Shown here: positions 44,450-55,090 of the stretch, in pieces
Layout of the letters: each line of letters begins with the position of its first letter
Numbering within the stretch: the first letter of the stretch is position 1
Assembly (NCBI GenBank): GCA_941918925.1
Contig: OW799235.1
Span: forward strand, 32,663,201 to 32,727,200
Source of the DNA: Phyto melanocephala
Taxonomy: Eukaryota; Arthropoda; Insecta; Diptera; Rhinophoridae
Length of the DNA stretch: 64,000 bases
Direction of reading: 5' to 3'
Notes under the pieces: model-generated
The model's database searches: none
The model's input: the letters and a program-made list of their open reading frames with translations, nothing else
Told to the model about the DNA's origin: nothing
Made by a program: the position numbers and the translations under genes

Positions 44450-45195
44450 TAGGAAATTCGACCTAAGCATTGAAAGTACGCCATCTTTGATTTTAATTTG
44501 TAGTAGTCAAGCCTTTTCATTTGATAGCCATGTAAATGGGTTAAGAAAACAATTATCCGCAATTTTGCTTAGCACCACATGTTAGATTTAAACTTTTTCA
44601 TAGTTACCTTCATTATATTCGTCAAGATTAAAAGAGACAAAGTCGTAATTACTATTTCTGACCCATATATCATCCATTTTATTTCAAACGCCATCTTGGA
44701 TTGTAACTTTTTCATTACTTACTGTATTCTTTTGGTGAAGTCCTTTCTAAATATATGTATATTTTTTAACTTTTTATAACTTTGTCGGTTTGTAAACGAT
44801 TTATCCGAAAATTTTTTAAAATATCCCTAGAGCCATATCGTATCCAAAGGTAGTAACAAACGTCTCTATAAATTAACCTAGGGCTGAAAATATTGATTTT
44901 TGTGGTAAAAACAGAGAGGCAATCTTGTTGATTGGCGATCGTGCTGTATTTTAATAGCCATTCATTATCGAATATTTGCAAAAGTGTAATACTTACCACA
45001 TACAATTCTAAGTAACATGTGGGGGCTTCTAAAAGTTGAATTCAACCAACACACGAACAGATAGACATAAGTATCTCAAGCGACTTCCCAAGTCATAGGG
45101 TTTCAGAAAATATTTAGTTTATGGAGTCGGAAATTTATATTGTAGAAAGAACAAACGAAATGACATTGTTGTTGGCTTTATTTCACCACATAAAT
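44450..45195 (-). mobile_element. DINE-III fragment, 5' two thirds
   Basis: GTAGTCAAGCCTTTTCATTTGA, ACGCCATCTTGG, CTAGGGCTGAAAATATTGAT, GGGGCTTCTAAAAGTTGAAT, AACACACGAACAG and GGTTTCAGAAAATATTTAG occur in the same order as in the copies at 26333 and 53810. The 3' hairpin end is absent. The ORFs at 44343, 44579 and 44766 are shadows. Confidence 0.6.
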
Positions 45196-46680
45196 ATTGA
45201 AATTTAGTACAAAAGCAGGAAATCTCAAAAAATCTTTTACTGTATACTTATAAACAAATAAGTTTGTTACTAATCTAATAATTACAATACAACTGATATT
45301 GAAACTGTTAAGGACGACATGAAGGCATACATGCTTAAACAATTTTTAGATTGCTCTCTTATTAGTGTGTACAGCTCCTAACAATAAATGAAAATGCATA
45401 ATAAACGAATTTTCCTTTATTTATTTCCCTTATTTTTTTATTTCATTTTATAATTATGAATGACTACACAGCAACAACAACGTCATGAACGCAATAAACT
45501 CTAATGCCTCTGTACGTAATAATTGCACATCTACGCACTCAAACACGCATTTATTTACTAAATTCCAAATAAACGTTTTTCTTTGTTTTCAGTAGAGTGA
45601 TTCAAAATTGTATCGAAAAATTTCAAACGTTTTGCTGTTGTATATTTAATTCAAAAAAAAAAACTTCAAAAATATGAATTATTGCTTGTAGCTAATAAAA
45701 TTATTTAATAATAAGTACTTTTGACACGTTCGTCTATCCAGTATTAAATTAGATTCGTACCTAATTGAATTATGTGTAATTAAAGTTTAAAAAATACCAT
45801 TAAATTTCACATTTGAACTTTATTAGTTAACTTGTATAGAGATAAATAATATATTTTATTACAATTCTGTGACAGAAATCAATAATGCACAAAGTCGACT
45901 TAGTTAAAATTAAGTCGATAACAATCTGAATTCAAATTATGCACATACGTACACACCTTTATGGTAAAAACTTTTTAATTATATATTTTAACCTACAATA
46001 TGATTTGGAATTTTTTTTTTTCAACGATTTATCTTTATCTACTAGATATAATAAGTTATCTAATACATAAAAGGAGAACATTGCCTTCTATTACAGAAGA
46101 AATCGATTTATAAAAGTTAGTCGTCACACTTAAAAACACCATCACGAAAATCGAAATAATCAGACATAAGTAGTTTTTTCTTATAATCACAGCATACGTA
46201 ACTTATAAATATACTTTTATCGTTTTAAACGGTAGTTTTTTAAATAAAGTAATTATTTTAATTTTCAGAATACATCTTGTTAAAATTTTATAATAAATGA
46301 ATTGGGATGTATTACACTTTTCATGACTTATTATTAGAGAAACCGTTTTTAATTAGTTAATTTTTATATTTATATTTTTACCGGTTTAATAGGAAATTCA
46401 TCTTGTATTGAAAATTTAAAAAAAGTTATTGATATAATCAGAATAGTGTCTCGCAAGAAATTAAACATTAACAAACGAACAAAGCATAAATCATGCAAGT
46501 CTTCACTAGTGAACAATATCAACTTAGCAGACATTTTCTTGAAGTTCTCAATCACAAGACCAACAATCCCAATTTTGAAAAGCACACTTACTTATCACGA
46601 TGACACATTTACCCAGACAACAAGTAAAAACCTGATTGCGAGAAATTTATAGACAACCAGCCAACCAACTTAAAAACAAC
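45196..46680. other. AT-rich stretch without recognised gene
   Basis: Frames at 46370-46585 (minus) and 46446-46652 (plus) overlap and show no known domain. Nothing else is seen. Confidence 0.4.
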
Positions 46681-46795
46681 CAGGGGCCAAATTACGGCAT
46701 TCGATCACGATCGAGTTCGCTGTGCTTTAGGTATGAAGATTCTAATAATAATTTTCAAGTTTCATTCACGTTCGAATGCCGTAAATTGCCCCCAG
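46681..46795. mobile_element. 115-bp MITE with ATTACGGCATTCG arms
   Basis: CAGGGGCCAAATTACGGCAT at left is inverted at right as ATGCCGTAAATTGCCCCCAG (two differences). The arms extend a little further inward (TTCGA). The element is one of the smallest here, with a ~65-base loop. No target duplication was made out. Confidence 0.7.
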
Positions 46796-47707
46796 CTTTT
46801 TTAAGAAATTATGGATAACTGAAAATACATTGAATGCCTAAGAGGAAAACAATATCTTTAAAGTTTAAAAAAAGCGGAGATTAAATAATGTCGCAATCCA
46901 CTGTTTCTAAAATCTGCGAAAAGGTTTCTTATCCACATTCTTCAATTCAAACAGTTTCTTGAGATATATGGCGGTTTTCGCTCCAGTCGCTGACATTTTG
47001 ATAATAAACAATCTAACTGCTTACGTATACAAAGCGTAAGCTTTTTTAGCTATTAAAAATTATCATGTCCATACAAGTTTAAGGAAGCAAACCGAAATAA
47101 AGCGACAGCAACTGAAAAATTTGATTTTGGCATAGCGTTAGGTATTTCAGTTGGCTGAAAAACAATTGTTATTTTTTTTTGTAATTGTTAAAAAGTAATG
47201 CCATTTAAAATATTTTCAGGTAAATTTAGCAATATCATGTTCGTATATATTAAGTGAATTTCAGTAAACAACAAAAGCAACCATTACTATTTACTACACA
47301 ACATTGTTTAAGCTTATCACCGCAGCGATAGCGCTAAGTGATACAAAACACAACGTTTTCCGCTGTAATACTATTTTCACACACGCGTCTTAATTGTCAA
47401 GAAAATTCTATATGTGGCATTTCTAATGTCAAATAAATAAATATTCAAAAAATAAATATTAAGAAAATGGAAAATGTTTGATGGAAAGTTTAATAATGTT
47501 TAAATAAATTCAAATACATATATACATACATACATAAATATTATTGTAAAAAACTGAAAAGGAGGCATTATTTGATTTGGTATAAATACATCGTATTTTT
47601 ACAGCTATCAAATGCTAATTGAGTAAGATAAATTGAGCATATGTGAACACTTATTTTAATTGCTCAATCAACACTAAATTGAAAGAATTGAAAATATCTG
47701 TCTGAAC
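46796..47707. other. AT-rich stretch without recognised gene
   Basis: Nothing supported. Confidence 0.4.
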
Positions 47708-47721
47708 AGGGTGTAATAGTA
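47708..47721. repeat. Target-site duplication of LINE L-B, left
   Basis: AGGGTGTAATAGTA, identical to 48840-48853. Confidence 0.85.
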
Positions 47722-48839
47722 GGTTAGGTTAGGTTAGATCCGGCAGCCGCCCGAAGGCATAGCTCACTTGGGTCCTCCATCAACTGCGGAAAGACAAGTT
47801 TTACTTACAAGTATTCGCTGACCTAGAATCGGGTGTCTCAGGTCCCCGAATGCAGGACAATTACAGAGAAGATGTTCAGTTGTCTTCTACTCTTCCTCGT
47901 TATCGCAACTTCTGCAGAAGTCGTTGTAAGGGATATTCAGCCTTTTCGCATGTGTTTCTGTAGGCCAGTGTCCGGTAATGACCGCTATGAGGTTCCTAAG
48001 GTGGATTCGGGGCATATTCACTGCATATTGCGTCCTATGCACATCCATGTCAGGCCAGATTTTTCTGGTCTCCAAACAAGTTGGTTCTCTCACCCATCTT
48101 TCCTTGGCATCCAAATAGAATCGATGCGAGATTAGCTGCTTACCCTTCGATAAGGAAATACCCAAAGCACAACTGGATTCAACCGAATCTAAGGTAGTAC
48201 CGGCTTTTGCAAGTACATCAGCTCTATTATTACCATCAATATCCCCATGTCCTGGAACCCACACAAGGGTAACCGTCGAATGTCTCGCTATCTCCTCGAG
48301 AGACACCCGGCATTCCTGGGCAATTTTCGATGTGCTGTACACACTCTCAAGGGACCTAATAGCCGCCTTGCTGTCAGTAAATATATAAATCTCCCTGCCA
48401 GATATTCCATTATACTGAATCTGTTCCGCGGCTGTCTTAATAGCCATTAATTCGGCCTGTATCGCGCTACAATAATCCGGTAGCCTCAGGGACAATTTTA
48501 AACCCAACTGGATCGAAAAGATACCACATCCAGTTCCAGCATGTGATTTCGATCCGTCAGTAAATATCTGGATGGTATTCTCCGGAGGTCGGAGGCCGTT
48601 GTCGTATTCAGATCTATCCGGTATATTCGTCACGAAACCCGGATCGAATACTAGTTCAGGTACCTTGTAATCAATAGGAGAAGCAGTATTGATCATACCC
48701 AAAATACTTGCATGTCCATAATTCACATACTTCCATGCTCTTGTGGCATTCAGCCTCAGTGCGCTGTCCGCAGCCATCTGCTTGCTAGGATGTCTGGTGG
48801 TAACCAGCTCAAAATAGTGAACAGTGCCTTAGATGGTGT
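47722..48839 (-). mobile_element. 5'-truncated LINE (family L-B) with clean duplication
   Basis: It is flanked by a perfect 14-bp duplication. On the minus strand it starts inside the RT-RNase H linker (TPSKALFTILSWLPPDILA) and ends after the coding part with a short non-coding tail finishing CTAACCTAACCTAACC. It shows one frameshift near 48781 and one nonsense codon at 47887-47889, otherwise little decay. It is inserted in an older LINE piece (48857-49010). Confidence 0.88.
47770..48777 (-). pseudogene. LINE L-B ORF2 C-terminus: RNase H and zinc knuckle
   Basis: A 296-codon open frame (48777-47887) carries a complete RNase H domain: IFTDGSKSHAGTG (Asp74), AIQAELMAIKTA (Glu109), IYIFTDSKAA (Asp135), VTLVWVPGHGDIDGNNRADV (Asp187). 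RNase H in such LINEs removes RNA from the RNA-DNA hybrid during integration. It is followed by LRNLIAVITGHWPTETHAKR and NDFCRSCDNEEE, then a TAG. Translation in the same frame continues after the stop with KTTEHLLCNCPAFGDLRH, completing the C-X2-C...H...C knuckle, to a TGA near 47770. The TAG is therefore a single nonsense change. The ATG at 48777 is internal to the original protein. Upstream the frame shifts near 48781. Family: I-like or related RNase H-bearing LINE. Confidence 0.85.
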
Positions 48840-48853
48840 AGGGTGTAATAGTA
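48840..48853. repeat. Target-site duplication of LINE L-B, right
   Basis: AGGGTGTAATAGTA, identical to 47708-47721. Confidence 0.85.
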
Positions 48854-48856
48854 ATA

Positions 48857-49010
48857 ATCAAACAATTTATAGAACCTTACCTTTAATTTACTTTGAAAAA
48901 GCATTCAATGCAGTCTGTTACAGAAAAATATGAAAATATGCTAATGGAAATTAAGAGATTCCTTCTAAGATGATCTAACTTATAAAAAATTAATTAATAA
49001 ACGAATTCTT
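48857..49010 (+). pseudogene. Old LINE reverse transcriptase scrap
   Basis: The frame reads NQTIYRTLPLIYFEKAFNAV, CYRKI, stop, then EIPSKMI and LIKN. This resembles the RT motif DFEKAFDSV...IP.KMI.LIK of non-LTR elements. Asp is replaced by Tyr and stops interrupt it. LINE L-B is inserted just upstream of it. Confidence 0.5.
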
Positions 49011-51626
49011 AGGTAACATAAAATAGCGTCAGATAAGGTTACCTACCGTCCCTGTACTCTTTATGGCACGACGATATAATGACAACAGTGTCTGGTGCAA
49101 ATACAAACGAATAGTTCGTGGGCCTTGTACTGGCTGATGGACTTTGACCACTTTTCCTAGTTGGGTTGAATAACAACCCCAAACAGTGTTTCCATAAACT
49201 AATATTTGAATGTGTTCGGAATGTAATAACAATATTAATACAACCATCATATTTTTACGGTGATGGAATTCAGATATTATCGTTGTGTTGGTCGAAATCA
49301 ACTTTACACACATCTGTATGTGTTATTTTTACTTTGAAAATATTTGGATATTGATCGCTATTAAAAACCAGAATAATCGTTTTTGCTCCATTACCTATTT
49401 ACCGAGTAAGTTTCTACAAATAAAACGCGATATTTTTTCGTATAGCGCTACAATTTTTAATAACAAGACTATACTATATAACACATATGAGATTTTAGAG
49501 TTTCAAAAAAATCGGACTTGGTTGAAAAGTGAACTCTAACTGAGACAACCCAAGAATGACATACAAAAAATGTATATTTGGTTAAATCTTGTCATTAATG
49601 TTATAATGAAGTTAAAGAGTTTGACTAGCAGAATACAGCAGTCAAATATAGGTTTTTCGGATTTGTCTCCTTCAACCCCAATAAAGCACTTTTACTTATT
49701 TTTATTCCCATCCATAATATAAGGTACGCTAAAATATGACGGTAATGATATTTTGGATCACACTACTGCTCATTGCTTGTGTGCATGTATGAACAAAAAA
49801 TAACAAAAATTAAATGTTCACTCTAAGCACAGTGAAGGGAAAATAATAGTCACATCATAATTACAGAACATCACCAACGATTTCATCTGTACTAAATTTT
49901 GTATTATTCTATTAAAATAGAATAATAGTTAGTGGAAAATCGCTTGATGTATAAAATTAAATTAACTGAAAACTAACTGTATGTATTGAGCAGTTCTTAG
50001 ATGCGATTTGCTGTAATTGACAAACACTAACATGGAAGGATATGTTTAAATTATTATGATGAAAACAATGAAAAGTGTGCATGAAGTGTAACATATGTTC
50101 AATTCTGTAGCAATTTACTGTTTAACAAATGTGTAAAATATAAAGGCAACTGGATTGCAATATACATACGTATAAACAAATAAATAAATAATGAGGAAAA
50201 ACTACGTCAAATTTTTTGTAGCCACTACCATTACTGTAGGATGTAGAAAATAAATAGGATGGAATACTATTTGTAGTTAACTCATTTTAAATGCGAGGTA
50301 GGTGTACTTTCAAAAGCAAAATATGATGAAGAACTGAATTGGAAGTCAGTTTCGACAAAAGTAATAAGATTCTGGCAGATTCACGTAGCCTATAGATAAC
50401 ATGGCATGAAATAATTACTACTTAGAAGAAACTCAGCTAGTCAGTACCAACTTTCCGTTGAATAACTGACTTCACAAACAAACATGTATGATTGAAAATG
50501 TTGTGAGGATCACAACCAACAAAAAGCTTTCATTACCATCAGACTGATGGTTTAAAGCAAGAATAAAAAATGTGATAATTGAATAGAATAACAAAAAGGG
50601 GAAAAGCTTAAGTTTGGTAAATTTCGTTCTCACTCACTACAGCAAAAGATATGAATATGTATGTGAAGTTTAATTCACAAAATCAAATTTCGTATAAACT
50701 TGTGAGTTAAATAGATGATATTTACATCCAACACTAAGACATTCCGATCAAAGAGTGCTGATGATGAAACCGTAGCTGGTTTCGAAAATGCATTCCACTC
50801 GGCTGTTGTCGGGATTAAAACTTACTTTTCCAATATATTCTTTCATTATCACAAATAAAAATTGATTTCTTCATGTAATGATTAGAAATTTAATAATAAA
50901 ATGAACTAAAGCCAAACTAAAAATTAATAAAGTCTTTGTTAAAAAGTTCAACAATAAAATAAGAAAATTAGAAGAAACATAGCTAATTTTCCGCTCTATC
51001 TTCGTCCGTCGTTGTCAAGCCTTTAAGCTGCTAAATCATGTACGATGTGTTGTTTGCCACAATAGAAGTCGTTGGCGTTGCAATAAATGCAAAAAGACAC
51101 TTTGCATTGAAAAATTTTCAAAGAAAAGGGAATATATATTAATATTATTTTTTTCTTATTTTTTCGTTTATGTGTAGCGAATTGACTATAAAATAAAAAA
51201 TAATAATTTTGGTGTTTTTTATATGGGTCCAAATGGGTTAATGACGTTAAATACAGATCTGCACTTGGATTTTTAACATTTTTTCTAGTCTTCGATATAT
51301 TCCGTTATTTAAAAAAAAACACTTGCACAAGAACAAGTTATTTTATTTAATCTAGCTTGAAAGCTCTTATTCCAATACAAAATTTCCCTTAAGTCATGTT
51401 AACATTATTATAAAATCTCAGTCAGTAATTTCAGAGACCAAAGAAATTTATTATGAAAAAAATTTTTGTTATACCTCTTTCTCAATTTTTTTAATATTTT
51501 TTTAACTTCTTATATTTCAAAAAGCAACTAAAATTCGGTATTTTTTCAAAATTCCTATAGAATGTTCCAAATTAAGTATGCTTTCTTTCAATTAATTCAA
51601 TGAACAACTTTTTCTTTTATTCAAAA
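49011..51626. other. AT-rich stretch with small repeat scraps
   Basis: A short DINE-III-like piece lies at about 49610-49700 (AAGAGTTTGACTAGCAGAAT, TTTGTCTCCTTCAACCCCAA). The hairpin region at 50753-50812 is listed separately. Frames at 49029-49313 and 51023-51232 are not identified. No gene is supported. Confidence 0.4.
50753..50812. repeat. LINE-3'-end-like hairpin region
   Basis: GTGCTGATGATGAAACCGTA followed by GCTGGTTTCG forms a GAAACC/GGTTTC stem with a GTAGCT loop; a GCATTCCACTCGGCTG motif follows. A decayed match is at 3489-3541 and a loose one at 16585-16640. Such stems occur near the 3' ends of several LINE families; no coding part is attached. Confidence 0.4.
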
Positions 51627-52351
51627 CTAGCCAAGCCCGGCATGCTACGCTCCTTAATGAATAAAAATGCATTCTGAATTTTAATTGAACATCAAGTGCA
51701 AGGCTAAAAATTAAAACTTTTTTTATAAGCATGGCACTGCCCACATTTCTAATCACGGAGGTGTATAGTCATAACAGCTCAATATGTGTGCAAAGTTTCA
51801 CAAAAATCGGTCCAGAGAAAGTACCTCAAAATTATAACTTTTTTATGGGCGTGGCACTGCCCACTTTTCTAATCACGGAGGTGTATAGTCATAACAGCTC
51901 AATATGTGTGCAAAGTTTCACAAAAATCGGTCCAGAGCAAGTACCTCAATATTATAACTTTTTTTATGGGCGTGGCCCTGCCCACTTTTCTAATCACGGA
52001 GGTGTAAAGTCACGACAGCTCAATATGTGTGTGGCAAGCTTCACAAAAATCGATCTAGTGCTAGTAGCTAATAATGGTAACTTATTTTTTTATGGTCGTG
52101 GCCCTGCCCACTTTTCAAATCCCGAATTGTATAATCATGAGATTTCAATATGTGTGCAAAGTTTCAGAGAAATCGGTCAAGTTCAAGTAGCTAAAAATTA
52201 TAACTAATTTTTTATGAACGTGGCCCCGCCCACCCATAGACACTACCTGGAATGTGTACAACAACTTGCCAAAATGGAGTCCGATCGGCTTTACGGTTTT
52301 GGAGTCTATAGCTAACACACACACACGGAGTTTCACTTTTATATATATAGA
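51627..52351 (-). mobile_element. Non-autonomous Helitron, copy 4
   Basis: CTAG at 51627-51630 and the TCTATATATATAAAAGTG end (minus) at 52351. It has five ~110-bp units, a shortened GC block (AAGCCCGGCATGC) and only a short AC run (52313-52325). It is the most diverged of the four. The base after the 5' end is G rather than T. The 158-codon frame at 51731-52207 is a tandem-repeat read-through (FLITEVYSHNSSICVQSF twice) and is not a gene. Confidence 0.8.
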
Positions 52352-53809
52352 GTGAGTAAACGCATCTTAGATTTGTTTATAATACCTATAACTACATTTA
52401 AGTAACACAGGTAGAAATTATTTTAGGAGCTTGTACACAAGCACATGAGATTCTTTACTTAGTTATGAAATTACCAAAACTTGAAGTTTCCTTTTCATAG
52501 GGAACCAATAATACCGACCAGCATCTCTTAAAATATTCTAAATACTTATATAATAAATATTAAATACAAACATGCATATGTTACATACAGTAGGTATTTT
52601 GTAAAATTGTTCAAGAAATTAAAATAAATTTTTTAATCAAAATTTACAACTTAACTTTATTATCCTTGAACTTTTCTATTAAATTCATTCATTTAAATGC
52701 ACATGCAGTGACTTGTAATTAAACACTGTTTATCTTTTCAACGACTTAAAACAAAAAGCAATTCATTCAACTTTATTAACTTTTAAGTATTTAAAAACAA
52801 TATTGATTTACGTATTTCAATTACATCTGCACTTCAGGACATTTATTTGTGTATTTCTTCCTTTAATATTTTCAATATTAACTTATTTTCATAAACATTA
52901 TACAGTAGTGTGCTAAAATGTAAAAAATGTTTTATTCAATAAATAAAAGAAATTTTATTTTCAGAAACAAGTTTTATAAATTAAAAAGTTTTGAAAGTAT
53001 TTCGAAATAACAACTGTTTTAGGAATGTAATGTACTCACAAATATGAATAAGTTTTTTAAATTATTTCAAAAGTTTTTCTTATTGATTTTATTTCTGTTT
53101 TCTTACACTTTAACTAATATTTTATTCATAGTTGTTTTCCATAAAGTTCTTAAAGCAAATATTTTTACCAGCTTTGAAAATATTTCCAAGAAAACATACG
53201 AAAATACTTGAAATACTTAATGTGTTTTTGTGCATATGTTATAGGAAATTTTAATGAAAAATATTAATACTCGCAGACAAATGTCTGTGAGCTTTTGGAA
53301 AAGTACTTATTTCGAATTTTCAAATATGTTTAGAAGAGCAAAAAATTTAAAAAATAAGTTCCTTTCACTATCGTATATAAAGGTATGATGACCACATCAC
53401 GTAGCATAGATTAAGTTTGTTATACGCCATTTTGCTTTATTGTTTCTAACACTATTTTCGATTATATATTTTTATATAGTTTTACTTGGCCAATTCAAAG
53501 TGGTTGCATATCAGTCATATTTGTACTATTTCATATTATTTTATGCACGCATAAAATTTTTGTTAGTAATTTCCATACAAAAAAAAATAATATGACTTTA
53601 CACATTTGTTTCCTATGTATAAGAAATTGTTTATGTTATACTTTTAACCATACTGTCTCTCAGAGAGAATTTCTTCGCTTCTCACCTCTCAGAGAGAATA
53701 TTTTCTATTTTCTTCTTTCCTGTATACATACAATTTTTAACAGCGTCATCTCTTTGTCTTCTTTCTTGTATTAAATACATAATTTGTTAACAAAAGATGT
53801 TCAAAGTCA
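52352..53809. other. AT-rich stretch without recognised gene
   Basis: Two CTCTCAGAGAG palindromes occur at 53657-53667 and 53686-53696. No gene is seen. Confidence 0.4.
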
Positions 53810-55045
53810 CTAGTCATATTAATATGAATTATATGACATAGTACAATATGAGAGTCTACTTTGAATTGGCCCACTATATTCTAGTACTAAAATTTTTATT
53901 TGATAGCCATTTGATACTCATAATGGGGTTTAGAAAAAAATTATCCGCCATTTTGTTTATGATACCATTTTGCATTTTATATTTTTTATGGTTTATTGCA
54001 TTCATGTCAACAAGACCTGTTATGAAATACCAATATTTTGTGTGTGTTGGGTACAGTACCATTATTCCTATAATTGAGCCATATATCCACCATTTTATTT
54101 TGTATGCCATCTTGGGCTTTAACTTTATCATAATTAACTTTATTCTAAAAGTCAATTTCTTTCATTTGAATTTAATATTTAGGGGGATAAAATGAGTTTA
54201 ATTTAAATACTAGATTTGACCAATTTATGAATTTGTTGTACGCCATCTTGCAGTGGCAACCATTTTATTTAAACCACCAAAGCATTTGTATTTTGTGTTA
54301 ATATCTCAATTATTTTTTAGCCGATTGGCTAATTTTCCATAGGAGCTATTTAAAGAATACGACCTGCGATTTCACTGATGTGGAAAAAATTATTAAAAGG
54401 CTCGAAAAGCTTGATATATTAAAAAAAATTTAATTTTGTGTCTATAACTTTGCCGAGTAATGAGATTATTGAATGAAAACTTGTTTAGAGTATCTCTAAA
54501 GACATATTATATTTAAAAATATTAAGAATTGTGTCTATTAATTATTGGAGGTACGTAGATATGTAGAAAAGGTAGCTGTTGTGCTGCTCACTTGTGACCA
54601 TTATATTGATCCCGTTTTGATACCTGAAAAGGATAGTCGGAATAGAATAAAATAAAGAGAAAAAAAGAACAACTCCCAGACTAGTAAACCAGCAAACTAC
54701 TGACTAGTCCATCAGGGCACTCTTAAATTATCCTAGGGCTGACAACTTTTAATTTTTGTGGTAAAAATATGGGAAAAGCAGTCGTGTTTATTTACTCATA
54801 TTTTAGAAGCTTATAGGGTATTATGCTGGATTTCAATAGCGATTCCAAAAGATTAATATTCGATACAAATTTGTGCAACACGTGGGGGCTTCTTTAAGTT
54901 AATTTCAACCAACCCGCCAACATGCGGATATTGTTTATTTATATTGTTATTCATAAACTTTATGGAGTCGATCATTATTGTAGAAATTACAAACGGAGTG
55001 AAAAAGATATATGTATATAATGTTTGCAACAAAGATGAAGAGTAT
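53810..55045 (-). mobile_element. DINE-III element lacking its 3' hairpin
   Basis: GAGTCTACTTTGAATTGGCC, ATTTGATAGCCATTTGATAC, GCCATCTTGGGC, ATCTCAATTATTTTTTAGCC, CCTAGGGCTGACAAC, CGTGGGGGCTTCTTTAAG, ACTTTATGGAGTCG and ACAAACGGAGTGAAAAAG give the family order. The 88- to 115-codon ORFs here are AT-rich, overlap on both strands and match nothing. It ends about 45 bp before the DINE-I element at 55091. Confidence 0.65.
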
Positions 55046-55090
55046 AAAAAGAATTTAATTAAAGTTGTAATTTTATTTGTGATATCTATT

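Noticed and set aside
49029..49313. 94-codon minus-strand ORF with a YGNTVWG-like LINE word
   Set aside because: Only one short similarity to the C-terminal region of LINE RTs, with no supporting motifs before or after.
51731..52207. 158-codon ORF, the longest frame in its region
   Set aside because: It translates the ~110-bp tandem units of a Helitron, giving the same peptide words repeatedly; it has no conserved domain and starts and stops inside the element.
53848..54195. 115-codon hydrophobic ORF and its 93-codon antisense partner
   Set aside because: Both lie in DINE-III repeat DNA shared with other copies in which the frame is broken.
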